Positions 23,131-36,425 are shown, counted from the stretch's first letter. The stretch is DNA of 64,000 bases from Ctenosaura bakeri (GCA_948474755.1 CAOLHI010002130.1:124001-188000), one strand, 5' to 3'. Notes: generated by a model from the sequence alone, not told the origin. Made by a program: numbers and translations.

Positions 23131-25845
23131 AGCCCCATGGAACTCCATGTTCCCTACTTTTGAGTAGACCCATATGGAAGCATGCTCTTAACCAGTGAAT
23201 AAACAGAACAAGCTTTAGGAAGGAACACTGTATCAGAAACACTTTTTATTTCCCTTTCTTTGTTTTCCTTTTTTTTTCTGTACAAGAAAGGGATAACAGC
23301 AGTGTGACCCCTGCCAGAGAATAGATTTTAAGTCTTTTTTTAGTGTCATAGATGAAAGTTTTATATTTGGGATTGGAAAACCTCTTCCTCACCTTCACAG
23401 CACCAACTAGGAAAGCAGCACAATCCTGCAGTTTAATAGAAGTAGGTTTTTAAAGTGTTTTCAGAGCTATCACAGACTCCATGTGGGATGCAAATTGATA
23501 CTTGGAACGTATTCCATCTGGGTATACTCTTTCTCTCTCACACACATACACACACAGACATACAGAGAGAGAGAGTAAAGATGTCACAAGAGCAAAATGA
23601 AAAAAGGGGGGCAGCAGAATGACTTAGGTAGCTACTTACATCATGGGACATCAAAGTGCTTCATAAACATACCTTCCTTTTCTTAATATCAGCAGCCGAC
23701 TCATTCAAAGGAAAATTCAGTCAGAGTGCATTTGCAAGAGCAATTCAGTTTTTACCTGTGTCAGTTATAGCAATGCCCTGCCTAGCACTGGAACAGATAA
23801 TGGAAAGTGAGCGAGACAGAGAGAATTCTGTTAATTTTACCCTTACACAGAGGAATGCAGGTTATTTCTGGATAAACCAGGATTGCCAAGTGTCCAAAAT
23901 TGGTCAAGAAGGCAGTCTAGAAGATTACCAGCTTATTGCCTGAATCAAGGCCAGTTTCATCTCACGGTAAATAAAAGGCCTTCACTTTTGTGTGGCTTAG
24001 GGGCACAAGATCCCTATGAAAGTGAAAAAAATGTGAATAAAAATAAAATTATGGATATTATTTTTCTTACCTGAGAACACTTCTCTAGGAAATGTCTAGG
24101 ATTTCCAACATGATTCTATAATCAGCTTTTGGAAAAAGTGATCCATAAAGTCATGCAATGCCTAGAGAAGTGTTCTGCCTAGCAACCTATAGACAGAATC
24201 ATTTTTTTTAAAAAAAAGTCCAAAATGAAAAATTCATGTTTAGGAATAAATTTGAAGACTAATCTTCATGCTATAGCTGACCCTAAAAACTGGAACTTCC
24301 TTTTTAATTGTTCAACTCCCTCACTGATTCCTTTGTGGGAGAATCTTCCTATTATACTAGACGAGATGGAGATTTCAGAGACTTAACCTAAAATGAATGG
24401 GAGGAAGAATTACAACCATTAAAATTGTTGACACAGAGAGAAAGCGGGAGAGTAAAATTAATTTGTTAGGAACTATTTTTCTTACATATTAAAGTTATAA
24501 ATTTATAATGTTACATAAGTATAAGGCTTCCAGCCCTCATTTATATCTCCGTTTCATTCACTGTATGTTCTCTGTACGGAGACATTCCCAGCCACAAAAT
24601 AAACTCTGCATTTGTGCTCATTTGAAAGGAATTGGGGGGGGGCAATCCAAGCCTCCCCCACATCTTCTATTCCCTGACTTTTGTCTTTCCATCCCATTGA
24701 ACCTGGTCCCTCTCCATCAATGATAAACTGCATGGCATTGAGCTTCTGCAATGACATATCCATGAACTTTTTTGATTAAAATAAATACCCTATAAGAATT
24801 TTCCACCACCCTTTACAAGTAACATAGCCTCAAATAATAAAACCCCATTCTGAGTCAATAGCAGAGCTTGGGGTTGGGGGAGGCAGGCAGACAGAACCCA
24901 AATCTCTACTCCTGTTTTAGCTTCTGTTTTGAAATCTGCACTTCAGTGCTTCCACCTTTGCAAACCATAAGCAGCCACTTTTTGCAAAAGACAGAAATAG
25001 TTTTATACCATTCGTATTTCACAGCAAAAATCAGTGGGTTTTTATTTTTTTAATCATTTCATTCATCTTTCCTATTGCAATTCTGCTTGCCAAGCATCAT
25101 AGCTCAAAGAGATAACAACCTCTTTTCCCGCAAATTCAAATTAGTCAACATCAGGGATATACCTACTCCCCCCCCCGTTCTTTTCTATATCTCTTTTTGA
25201 AGCCAGTTTACTTCAATAAACTCAGAACTGGGAGTTTAATGTTAAGCACCTCTCCAGGGAGTTTAAGTATTGGACTTTTCATATCTCAGCTTATTATTCC
25301 TAATATTACACAGAAACTTTCCACACGTGTTCTTCTCTTTCCCAAAGTCCCCATCTGATCAGATGTCTTTCTCTCCCTTGCTTCCACCTGTCAATCACGT
25401 TCATGACTGAAATTTGATTTCTCTCCCAACAGTAACCTTATATGAAATATTACCATAGGGGTCAGCACAATCTGAACCTTTCCGCACAAGTTCATTGACT
25501 CTTCCTCGAGTCTAATATCTGTTTGTTTCAAAAGTTACATGGGTTTTGTGGGCTAATCTCTTTTGAAACACCCAATCGGGTCAGCAATTGCTAAATCCAG
25601 GATTTAGGAGGAAGTGAAATGACTTGGTTCTCCTTTTTCTCTCGCGTCCTCTCAAAAAAGGGAGGGTTAGTTTTAGAGAGCCAAATATTAGGACTGGGTG
25701 CATCAGCTCTAAACTGGAATGTTCTCTCTTCCTTCCCCAAAATAAATAGGACATCCAGAACTGGGGAAACAGTTAAATGAAAAGATTAAATTAAAGCAAA
25801 GCATTGGCTTTAAGATAGCACTTACTTCTTTCAGAGCAAAACAGA
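23131..25845. other. Intergenic; one hairpin, otherwise nothing recognised
   Basis: AT-rich sequence. It contains CA/GA-rich simple sequence at about 23540-23577 and a perfect 16-bp inverted repeat (24074-24089 with 24161-24176). No gene. Confidence 0.4.
24074..24176. repeat. Perfect 16-bp inverted repeat, 71-nt loop
   Basis: AGAACACTTCTCTAGG at 24074-24089 and CCTAGAGAAGTGTTCT at 24161-24176. Confidence 0.75.
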
Positions 25846-26029
25846 GGCCATTTCCACACTATGCTATTATAGTGCTATGATTCCACTTTCAACCTCCTAT
25901 GGAATCCTGGGGTTTACAGTTTAGAGAGGGGCAGAGAACTCTTCGGTGTCAGCAGACTACAAACCCCAGAATCCCACAGGATGTTGAAAGCGGAATAATA
26001 GCACTATAACCGTGTAGGGCAGAAAGGCC
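25846..26029. mobile_element. Palindromic MITE, copy D (asymmetric-centre subfamily)
   Basis: GGCCATTTCCACAC to GCAGAAAGGCC; the arms are inverted (ACTTTCAACCTCCTATGG against CCACAGGATGTTGAAAG), but the centre carries an extra block related to CTCAGCCAGAGAGCTC. The arms have diverged more than in copies A-C. Confidence 0.85.
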
Positions 26030-26119
26030 CTCAGTCTATGGATGCTTTATTCAAGAAAGAATGCATTACAATAATGTATGCTGATAAATAGTCAAAAGCT
26101 GGAGCCAGAAGTCTCTTTC

Positions 26120-26302
26120 ATGCTGCACAGTTACCGTACCTTGATACTGCCATTATTCTATTCTATGGAATCCTGGGATCTGTAGTTTTGTGAGGAATTT
26201 AGAATCCTCAGCCACAGAGCTCTGATGCCTTATTGGTCTGCAACTCCCAGGACTCCATAAATTCAGTTATGGCAGCTAAAGTGAAATCATAGCACCATAT
26301 AT
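26120..26302. mobile_element. Degenerate relative of the palindromic MITE
   Basis: TATGGAATCCTGGGATCTG, TCCTCAGCCACAGAGCTCTG and the inverted ACTCCCAGGACTCCAT block. Old copy or related subfamily. Confidence 0.6.
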
Positions 26303-27195
26303 TTGCTGATAGGGTAAATAAGGCTAGAATGATAAGGCAGTTGGTACCTAGACCTGGCACTAGCATATGGCATTCTAGGACGGCTGCCTAAGCCCTTGTC
26401 TTCTATCAGAACCCATTGGTACCGGCACCCTTCCTGTGGCCTGCCAAGCCAACCAAAAGATAGTGGGAGCTGCCATTTTGATCTAAAGCCCTGGAATAAT
26501 GGTATGTCAGGGAAATAAAAGTGGTAGCTATTTCTCACAGGGCGATGGGTCCCACCAGACAAAATGTTAATCTGGGCCCTTTCAAACCTGGAGGTAGAGA
26601 ACCCAGTTGGGTTCACTTGTTTTTGTTATTTTTTAAAAAAAATACTGTCATGTAACAATTTTCTGCAAATTAAACAAGAAAATTAATACTTCAAAAGAAA
26701 GACTCTAGCATTCCTACTGTCTTAGTTTTCTAGTTGGAAAGAGTTCTTTCGCGTAGGAAAATAATCATTTTTGAAATCTGAAGTGGTACAAACCATTCCA
26801 CCATATCAGAAACATCCCCTCTCCTTTCTAGTAAAAGGATTCTTCCAAAAAGGCTCTTCCAAAAAGCTCAGCATGGACTCATATCACATTGCGTATTGAT
26901 CTCACAGCCCCTGTGCAAGGTAAGACAAACTGAGAGATGGTGACTATGGAAAACTGGCCTACCACAAAGCTAACTGGAAGCCAGTATTTATTGTTCCAAG
27001 TCTAACAACTTTCTTTTCCCTCTTGCACCACAACAGTGTAATGGTGGGAGGGCTAGCTAAGAAAGAGAGAGAGAGTTCTTTGCAAAAGAATTGTGAAATG
27101 TTGCATGCAATCTCCACTGCTTCCATGCCATTTTAACCTTCCAAAGTTGTCCAACTTACCACGTCCCAGAAGATACAACCCATATCCCTCAACTC
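26303..27195. other. Intergenic, nothing recognised
   Basis: No gene or repeat identified. Confidence 0.4.
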
Positions 27196-27345
27196 CTAAA
27201 ACAAGAGTGGGCAAATGTGGCCCTACAGATATTTCTGGACCACAGTTTATAGTCCTTCACCACTGACTATTTTGATGGGACTGATAGGAACTGAGGTCAA
27301 AAACACTTGGAGGCCCACAGTTTACCCCCGTGCTCTAGAAAGACA
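27196..27345. mobile_element. Foldback element of the CTGGAGGGCCAC type
   Basis: GTGGGCAAATGTGGCCCTAC, CCTTCACCACTGACTATTTT and ACTTGGAGGCCCAC: the same structure as at 34.72-34.86 kb, degenerate. Confidence 0.5.
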
Positions 27346-27784
27346 CCTTTTCTCTTAAGTATATAATGCTGTAAATGTGAAGCAACTACAATAAGGATCC
27401 ATCCAAGGAGGCAAACAAAGAACTTCCCCCTTACCTCCTCCCCACAAATAATTTGTCCCCAGATAATTTCTCCCTCAAGCCATGAACTCATTGACCTTTT
27501 CCAACAAATCACTATAAACATTGAGTGCCTGCTAGCCCATTAACCCTCTATAACAAATTAATTTTAATTCAGTTTAGTTCTATAAGCTTGAAAGCAGTAT
27601 GCTAAGTTAAGGGAAGGAGCAAAGGATTTCATAGTTAATGTGATAATGGCTAAATGAAACGGCTCATTTAAATTATTTTGCTATTTTTCCCTATCTTCCA
27701 AAATCCAGAGCTTGGGATTTTGTTTTGTTTTGTTTGTTTAAAAATTCTAAAACCTGAATGGTATTCTCCTTCCAAATAAAATGG

Positions 27785-28686
27785 TCAGATTGGGAAGAGG
27801 TCTTAATTGGAGTACTGCAGGGTGCCAATATTCTTCCATATTTTTTATCAATGATTTAGATGATAGATTAGAGGGAATCTGTATCAAATTTGCAGATGAT
27901 GCAAAACTGGGATGACTAACTAATCCATGGGAAGATAGAAATGGAATTCAAAGGGCCTCAATAAACTAGAAAATTGGGCAGGAATTAATGAAGTGAAATT
28001 CAATAAAGATAAATGCAAAGTTCTATATTTAGACCATAAAAACCAAATGCACAGGTATAGGATGGAGGATGCATGGCTTAGCAGTCTTACATGTGAAAAG
28101 GACCTTGGGATTATTCTTGATTATAGGTTGAACATAAGCCAGCTGTGTGATGCTGCTGCAAAAAAAGCAAAGGCTATCATAACCTGAATTAATTAGAAGC
28201 ATAGTTTCCAAGCCAAAGGGAGTAATAGCCCCTTATATTCTGCACTGGTCAGGCCTCATCTGGAGTACTGTGTTCAGTTGTGTGTGCCTCAATTTAGGAA
28301 GGATATAGACAAGATGGAGCACATCCAGAGAACAGCAAAAAGGGCAACAAAAGAAGGAGACATGATCACATTTTTTAAATATTCCAAGGGCTGCCACAAA
28401 GAGGAGGGTGCAGGTTTGCTGCCTCGATGGATAGAATGAGGTCTAAGGGTTTTAAATTACAGGAGGGTAGATTTTGATTGAACTTTAGAAGGAACTTCTT
28501 GACAGTGGGAGCAGTTCAGCAATGGAACCAATTGCCTAGACAGGCGATAGGGTCTCCTTCTATGGATGTCTTGAAAAAGAGGCTGGACAACTACCTGCTG
28601 GGAATGCTGTAGCTAGAGATCCTGCATTGAGCAGAGGGTTGGACTAGATGGCCTGTAGTGACCCTTGCAACTCTATGATTCTACGA
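27785..28686 (+). mobile_element. CR1 LINE, 3' part including end of reverse transcriptase and 3' UTR
   Basis: About 0.9 kb of 5'-truncated CR1. The region 27993-28187 still reads FNKDKCKVLYLDHKN...CEKDLGIILDYRLN...CDAAAKKAKAI, the conserved C-terminal part of CR1 reverse transcriptase. Upstream codons (GVLQGANI, FINDLDD, KFADDAKLG) are out of frame or disrupted by stops. The 3' end has GGTTGGACTAGATGGCCTGT and CAACTCTATGATTCTACGAT. Non-functional. Confidence 0.92.
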
Positions 28687-28694
28687 TCTAAAGA

Positions 28695-28990
28695 AGGAAA
28701 GATGAGGTTATGAGAGATTTTACTCAATGATTTTTCATGCAGAAAGACTATTTTTGTGCAGAAAACTGTGTCTTTTGTGCAAATCATGCAGTTTTCCAGA
28801 TTTATCTTTTCTGCAGAAAAAAACAGGGTTTTGCACACAAGCATCAAATTTTTTGCAAAAACAAATATTTCGAAATGCAAAATATTGCAAAGAGGTACAC
28901 CATCTTTTTGATGGGTATCTCCAGGTATCAATATGTTAATATACTTTTGCTTGTTGGGAATGAGAAAATTTGCAAGTATCCTTTGCATCT
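28695..28990. repeat. Family C repeat
   Basis: TTTTTGTGCAGAAAACTG, TTTTCTGCAGAAAAAAAC and TTTTGCACACAAGC units. It starts immediately after the CR1 end. Confidence 0.5.
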
Positions 28991-29984
28991 TTATTTAAGG
29001 ACTCAAAATAGTTCTGGGGATACAGGAGGAGCTGCATGGCACACATGGTTTCATCCTCCAACATCTCACTGATTCCCCCCTGCAACATCTGCCACCTGAG
29101 GCATCCACTTGACGCTGTCTAATGAAAGGGCCAGCCCTAAAAAATACCATACCTTCGTTTTCCAAAAAAAAAAGCAAAGTAAAGTAAAACAAAAAAAGAA
29201 AAAAACCATTGAACTAACAGTGCTAAATCTTGGCCAGGCAGAATGAAGAATAAGAGAAGAAATCAGAACTGGACAAAGAAAGGTATCTAAAGATACAAGT
29301 CGCACAAATCCTTCCTCACTGTCCTGACCACACTGATCACTGTAGTTTAACAGAACTAACCACCAAAGTTATCCTTTGTGACAACCAAGGGTTGTTCAGG
29401 TGATCCTTGTGATTTTAGCATCACCTCCGTTTCTACTTGGTTCTCTTTCTTAAGCAAACAGAAACTCTACACATAGCTTGGTCTATTGTTGAATCTTCAG
29501 GCTCATCAATGCAGTGCCTGCTAAATCCAGACAGTTCATTGTCAAAGGCTTGCTCTTGGGATACGGGGGGAGATTTAACTAAGCCAGTAACCACCTCTAA
29601 GTAGTTATGACTGAAATAATGGAATGCTCATTTACTGCCTACCCTCTCCACCCATCTCTCTTCCCTTCCCCGGTTATCAGCCCTGTTGTGAAGGCTAGTC
29701 TATAAGCTCCTTGAAGCAAAGGCCTGACTTCTTATACTCCAGAAAGCTCCATGCATATTGCTGGTGGTATAGGAAGGTAGGAACTTCCTCCCATATAGCT
29801 GCTGTGGCATATAAACAAGAACATAAAAGGAGCAGGCAGACAAATTTTTCCTTCCCCTTTCCTCTGTATTCACAACAGTAAGACAAACGCCTAGAATGAT
29901 GATTCCTATCAACCAAAAGGCTAGGAGAGACCAGCTAGATTAAAGTACTGCGTTAGATGTCCATAAGAAATTAATGCAGGGTGG

Positions 29985-30065
29985 GCAGCTGTTGGAGTGT
30001 ACCTCTCATCAGCAATTCATGGCAAGGGATGCTGGGAGTTACAGTCCAATGACCATCCTGCAATT
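29985..30065. mobile_element. Foldback element fragment (CTGGAGGGCCAC type)
   Basis: GGATGCTGGGAGTTACAGTC with neighbouring TTGGAGTGTACCTCTCATC. Confidence 0.4.
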
Positions 30066-31059
30066 TGCTGATCTTTGGACTGAAGGATGGGGCGATAGAC
30101 ACTTTCTTCAACAACACACCTAGATGAGGATGACCTTCCATTTATACCTACCATTTGCCTTCATTTTATTAGGGTAGTCTGTTTCCTGATTTGAAAACCA
30201 TGCAGAAGGATATATGAGATTACAGTCATTTATTTGTGGAGCGCAGGAGAATTCGGTGTTAATAGGGATGGATATAGACATGGGCAGCCCAGATATTCAA
30301 CTGGACATTGGACCCATTGTTGGAGTTGATGTGCTCCGTAAAGCCATTGTTAATTTTGCAATGCAATTCATGTAAAAACATATACACAGACACACTAATG
30401 CTTACGACATTTGCAAAAGATTCCACAAGCAAGACAAGTTTTGCAGGCGCCTTCTGTCTGGCAGCCAAGGAGAAACCAGGGAACAGATATCGTTAAAGTC
30501 CCTACTATACTAAAAACAGCAGTTTTCTCAAAGCTTTGGGGAAGTGAATCGGGACACTTCAGTTGTGCTCAGTACAGACATAGATTTACGTCACGCTGAT
30601 GCTCGGCTCTCTTTGTACATTAAGATTCCAACTTGGTAAAAGAAAATCAAATTGTACCTTGTCAGGCTTCAGGAAACAGGAAATCTCACATCACTGATGC
30701 AGAAGATTCTCTTGGATACCTAATTCAGTGAAAATATATTAAAACAAACAAAGCATAATTAATAAGGGTGTTCCTTAAAAACTAAGCTGCATTAGCCTTG
30801 TAGAAAGTAGAGGTCAGTTATGGTAGTACTGGGAAATAAGCCCCATTTGGTTCAATGGGACTTTCTCCACAGTGTGTTTAGCATGGTAGCCTTTGATTCA
30901 ACCGATCTTTACAAATAATCCAAGACACTGTTTTAAGCAACAGCGTAGTACCAATTAAATTAAGATTATTTAAAAAGAGACTTCCTAATTCTTCCTTTTA
31001 GCAATGCAGTGCTATGCATGTCTGCCTCGAAAGAAGCCCACTGAATACAACTGGATTTA

Positions 31060-31185
31060 TTCTGTTTTAATATTCATTTTTGTATGTATTTAATTGTATA
31101 GTTCTTTTAAATTGTGAGCCACATTGAGTCCCAGTTTTCAGAGAAAAGCAGGATATTAATATTGATAACAACAATAACAACAGTA
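31060..31185 (+). repeat. L2-like LINE 3' tail with (AAC)n
   Basis: TTGTGAGCCACATTGAGTCC...GAAAAGCAGGATATTAATA, then AACAACAATAACAACA. Confidence 0.55.
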
Positions 31186-32149
31186 TTGAAGATTGCAATT
31201 TACAATTTTCATATGAATTCTGTAATGGGAAAGCTTTCAGACAGAAAAAGCTACCAAGCCTTCCCTTCCTCATCAAACTGTGAGCTAATATACTTTAGGT
31301 TCTCATAATTACATTTTTGTTTTTCATTAATAAAAATAATTGTGAATAATAATTGTCAATTGATGTATACCTTTTTAGGTTCCATGTCTTAGTATAATAC
31401 CAAAAGGAAATCTACCATGACTTCTTTCTATTTGGCACGTTCTACAAGATAGAACTGGTAAAATGTATTTAAAATCTAGCTTTAAAATAAATAAACACCA
31501 CTCTGATGTATATTTACTCAGAAAGAAGTAAGTGCACAGAGGGTTGGAGCATGACATAAGACAAGGAATTATGGGGAAACTTAAGAATGGATAACCTGAT
31601 TTGTATTCCTTATGATTACAATGCATAGTTACTTTTGCTCCAGAGTAATTCCATTCAAGTAAAAGCAAGCACTCCACAATAAGTGAACTATGATTTACAG
31701 ATGAAATTATTATGTATTTCATGTTTCCCCAGGAACCAGGGGACAGAACAACACGCAGGCAGCAGAAATACTGTCAGACATCATATTTGTAAATAAATCC
31801 ATTTTGTAGCATTTTAAGAGCACGATAAGAAATACATCCTGTATTTTAAGTACTCTTTAAAAAAAATTAAAAGAACATAACAATTGCTAGATCTGATTGC
31901 CAAACTTCTGTTTGGTGTGGAAAAATTATCCAGTGTGTGTTTTCCATGTGTTCTGTGTATGTATTCTGTGCAAGTGTGTATATATAAACTGCCTCTATAT
32001 GCAGATCCCTTAAAATCGAACCTTACTACTAGCGTAATAAATTAAAGCGTGTTCCAAGATTATATGTAAATCATATTATGCTGTGAGGACGGATGGATGG
32101 ATGGATGATGATGATGATTCCCAGATGCCTTCTTTGCCTCCCTTCTCCT

Positions 32150-32640
32150 GTGTTATTTTTGGACAACAATAAAGTTTGGGAATACTGTCGTCTTAAATGC
32201 GAGATTTGGCATGGCTCCCAGGATTTCTTAAAGCAGAGGACTCCTTTAGACCTTAGGTGTCAATTTTCCTCCAGGTGACCTCTGCTTTCACGCCAACTGG
32301 CAAATCCATCCTATTACGGATGCATTCATTTGGAAGGAATAGGTATTCAATGCCCCCTCCCCTCCTCCTTGAAGAGGATCCAAAGAAGCGTTGTGGTCAG
32401 CATCCTCTTATTATCTTTCGAACTATGAAGAGGATATCCCTGTTCTAATGCCACAAACCGTTCAATCACATCAATGATGATCTGCAACCGAGAGCATACA
32501 CCTCGGTAGGCTGCAGTGTCCGAATATTCAATTAAAATTCCTTGATGATTAGGCATTAACAGACAGACAAGAAACTAGGAAATGCTGCATTAATTCCTAG
32601 CCTAGAAAAGGCAATGCAGATTTATTAATTGCACGTGGTT
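32150..32640. other. Unique block, candidate conserved non-coding element
   Basis: Non-repetitive sequence of mixed composition. It contains AGGTGACCT, a palindromic nuclear-receptor-like motif, near 32273 and several ATTA-core sites. Its enhancer role is a guess; conservation is untested. Confidence 0.3.
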
Positions 32641-33714
32641 GGTATCATTCCTATTCCCTCCCTCTTTTTTTCTTTTTCTTTTTAAATTTTGCAGCAGTGG
32701 TGGAAAGGTTATCACTTAATACATGTTCTCTCCTATCATCGCTCTCTATATTATCAAAGCATTTTCTCCCCCAAGGAAAACTGTTAAGAAATTTCAATCC
32801 AGTCTGACATGAATATTATATTTCAGCAGAGATTATCCTATTTTTTCCTTAGTCTAAATAAAAACGACTTTGCACTAGATCTTCTATCAAATACATAATC
32901 CATTTGCCTTTTTTTTCCTCACCTGAAAAAGTCTGGAATGAGCTGGAAAACTCTGGAACTGCTCAGAGAGAAAACTATAACTTCTAGTGGCAAAGAAATT
33001 TGGATTTACTAGCATTTGCAAGCTGAAATTCTGCTGGTGCACTATGCTCATTTAAGTACAGCAATACAGATGATGGCAGCAGGGAAGGAAATGGCCACGA
33101 AGGTAGTAAAGTGCTGGAGAAATAGGTTGCTTAGAGCCAGCAGAATTTTTTCCCCCTTCCACAGCACAGCCCCAGAAAAAGTGGCTGTTTGTATAACAAC
33201 AGAATTCCAGCCATTGTCCTTAAATATTTAATTCAATATCAAGTGTTTCTTTTTTTAAAAAAATCTTCACTCGTCACCAAAACACAAATATCTCAAAAAA
33301 GCTTACTGGGAAACACTGGTGTCAACGAGCAATGCTTTGGAATAGCGATCTTAAATGCGATGGCATGCAAGCATTTGCAAATACGTAGGTACAAAGGGGT
33401 ATTTTCCTTACACCTGCTACTCCAAAGAGATGTGTCTCTTCCCATGCTTATCTCAAGACACATCATATATTCCCATAGTAATTCCTTCTTGTCCAAGGCA
33501 TGGGAAAGAAATGAGTGTGACTCTAATACTGGACCCTTTTGTGTCGTCCCTGAAACCAAGAATCTCCCAAGCTTCTAGAACCCTCATCGAAAAATGGTCT
33601 TAAAATACTCAAAACTGCAGCAGCAAAGCATGATGGTTTTGCTTCTCCAAAATGCCAAAATGCACAAAAATGCAAAAAGAAAGAAAGAAAGAAAACCTGA
33701 AAACATGCTCCCCT

Positions 33715-34076
33715 ATTTTCTCAATTTGGGAGGGACAATCTCCATTAATTCTCTTTCATCCCATTTCTTCAGCAACTTTTAAAAAGTTCCAGTTTCTCTC
33801 TTCTCCTCCCACTCCTGCTGCCATCCTGGCTTATTTCAATTGCTGCAAACTGGGTTCAATGTGCAAAAGTATTTTGACCTCAATTAACTGGAGGGAGAGA
33901 GGAGAGGAGTGGGAGTGTTATCCTTCCCAGTGCTCTCAGGCAAAAGCAAACTGCTGCACAGTTTTCCACCTCTTATGTTTTTCCTCAATAATAACCTTTG
34001 GCATCTTGACTACATTGTAATGTTGCCTTCCCACATGTATCTTGGTTTTCATATCTGAAATGTTAGAGATTATGTA
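33715..34076 (-). mobile_element. Family B element, reverse
   Basis: CAATTTGGGAGGGACAATC, CTTTTAAAAAGTTCCAG, TTGCTGCAAACTGGGTTC, CAAAAGCAAACTGCTGC and the closing GAAATGTTAGAGATTATG. Confidence 0.65.
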
Positions 34077-34721
34077 AAAATCAGCCCAAAACAAAACACA
34101 AAGTGATGTCACATCACTTCTTGTTCTGTTTTGGTGCAGAAATGTAGCCTGTGGAGGGTGAAAAGGGTCTGGTTTCATCCATGCAGTTGCCCACTCCTGC
34201 TGTAACATGTCCCGAACAGGACAAAGACAAGCCAAAATGGGAGGTAGAAATGTAGAAGGATAGATGACCATAATGACCACTGAAACAGTGATGGAAGAAA
34301 CAAGTGGGTGATCCTCATTTTAAAAAGGAGATTATTGTCCTGGTGTTTTAACTAATAAAAGCCATGTAAAACTCCATGGAAAGGTACTGCAGCCATTGTC
34401 TGCAACAAGAAAAAAAACTCATTTGCAAAAAAAGACCAGGAAAATCAAAATGATCTCCACTGACATGGTAGACTCAAGAGATTGCAATCAACTTTGAAAG
34501 GTACTTTTGAGACAAGGAGTGGTGAGAATTTCATCTTAGTTCATATTTTGTAAACATTAACCAAAATTCACAAAATTCAAATGTGGAGAAAAGCAAAACT
34601 GACAAATTTGCCTATCCTTAACTTTTAAGCTTTCACTTGATTTGATCAACTCTTAGGTTGTTGTCAGTTTTTCAAATTACCTGCAAACTTGTAATGTTTC
34701 AGAATCCAAAGAATCTCTCTA

Positions 34722-34862
34722 AATCAGAGGTTGGCACCTTCAGAGGTTGTTGGCCTAGGATTCTCATCATCCCTCACCACTGACTATGCTGACTGGGGAT
34801 GATGGGAGCTGCAGTCTAACAACATTTGGGGGGGCCAGAAGTTTCCCACCTGTGTTCTAACA
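34722..34862. mobile_element. Foldback DNA element, clearest copy
   Basis: GAGGTTGTTGGCCTAGGATTC...CTCACCACTGACTATGCTGA...GGGAGCTGCAGTCTAACAAC: two inverted halves around a CTGACTATGCTGACTGG centre. A common reptile hAT-like foldback repeat; other copies lie near 0.5, 4.8, 27.2, 30.0 and 46.2 kb. Confidence 0.6.
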
Positions 34863-36285
34863 CCCTTGCAATTGTAAGAGACCCACTGCCATGTCAAGAA
34901 GACAATTGTTCTGGTCTTGGAGCAAAATGGCAAAATCTGGCGGTCCCTTAGGGAAAAATGACCAGATCTTAGGTTGATTCAGAGGAGGTAACTAATTCCA
35001 GCCACTTCTGCAATGGTGGTTATAAAGATGGTTTCCCTCCTGCCCTAAATTACACTGCTGAGTGAAGAAACTTTGTGGTATGGAAGGACTAGCAACTCTA
35101 TTCAGTTCTGGTACTCAAAAATAGTTAAACTGGGCTGGTCATTCTTTAAATATACCATCATTTGGGTGGATTTCAAGAGCTCAGTAAAAAGAAATCCAAA
35201 CAAAACGTAGATTTCCACCAAGACAGAATTTTGCCAACTTTTCCACTAGCCTTTCACTGCCTGTCCCAGTACACCAGCATTTCAATTAACCGCTCAGCTC
35301 CAATATTAGACTGCAAGGCCTTTGGATGGCAATATGCTTTGGTGAAGGATAAGAAGAGCACCTCCATAACAACATTCATGTTCCGTCAGACCAATGGGCC
35401 ATACAACACAGTAGCCTGTCTCCCAACAGCGATATAGGGAATTTTTAAAAGCTCTTTTTATTAAACACACACACACACACACACACACAAATCAACCAAA
35501 TTCAACAGAACAAAAGTTAAAGACTGTCAGCATTCCTTAACAAAACATGTAATGAAAACCAGTTTGAGGAAAGACTGGGAATATTTGATAAACTATTTGG
35601 GGGGGAAAAAACAGATGGAGAAATATATCTGTAATAAGTATATATTCCAATATAGGAATAATTAATAAAAGAAAATAGCCTCCTTATGTGCAGTAAGGGT
35701 CAAGTTAACAACTGGAAAATATGTACAAGGGAAACGTTTTATATTTTATCTAGACCAATAAGTCAAACTGGTTTCGAAAGCAATATAATGTATTGTAATC
35801 TTTTTTTCTTTATGCAATTTCTTTTCTTTATTAAGGTAAAGAATTTTGTACTATTCTTTATTACAATGTACACATAAAGTTGTTCTACTGCAGGGCTCTT
35901 TTATGGAGGAGTCACTGGTAATTGGAGGTTGCAAATATCTGTGCATTTGAGAAGTTCTTGTTCGTAATTCCTCCCACCAGTCACAAGGGCCAAAAATACA
36001 TTAGGATAAAAAGAATATAGATATGTATGTATTACAAAAACATGTAATAAACATATATACGTACCTTCCTTTTTTAAGCCTTCAAGTTAAGATGTCATTT
36101 CAAAGACCAACATATACCTCTGTGGTATATGTTGATAAAAAAAAAAAGATTCAAGGCAGTAATTATCTCTTTCCCTGCGCCTCCAACCTCCGGTGCCCCC
36201 TAAATACTGCCTTTGGTCACATAGTCATTGTTCAGCCCAAGGAGAGGGAATCGAAAGGGAAAACTCCCTTGTTTTCAGCACTGGT
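34863..36285. other. Intergenic, nothing recognised except a CA repeat
   Basis: AT-rich; (CA)n at 35465-35489. No gene. Confidence 0.4.
35465..35489. repeat. (AC)n microsatellite
   Basis: About 12 uninterrupted AC units. Confidence 0.95.
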
Positions 36286-36289
36286 GACA

Positions 36290-36425
36290 GGCAATGCTGG
36301 ATTTTCATCCAAACTGTAAAGGAGCTGTCCAAGGTGCTGAACTTATATTGTAGCTTATGTTTGGCACCTTGGAAAGCTTTGTTAAAGTCTGGACTAAAAT
36401 CCAGAGTGGATTCGCCATAGCATGC
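36290..36425. repeat. Family D repeat (CCAAGGTGCTGAAC type)
   Basis: AAAGGAGCTGTCCAAGGTGCTGAACTTATATTG...TTGGCACCTTGGAAAGC...CCAGAGTGGATTC, with inverted GTGCTGAAC and GGCACCTTGG blocks. Also seen at 37640-37760, 38268-38345 and 57985-58135. Confidence 0.5.

Larger units (their letters stand above)
28991..34720. other. Intergenic; LINE tail, foldback fragment and family B copy inside, otherwise unique
   Basis: Mostly unassigned AT-rich DNA. A foldback fragment lies at 29985-30065, a LINE tail at 31060-31185, a candidate conserved block at 32150-32640 and a family B element at 33715-34076. No gene. Confidence 0.4.

Noticed and set aside
27993..28187. Intact reverse transcriptase gene
   Set aside because: Only a 64-codon remnant of the CR1 C-terminal region remains; flanking codons are frameshifted.
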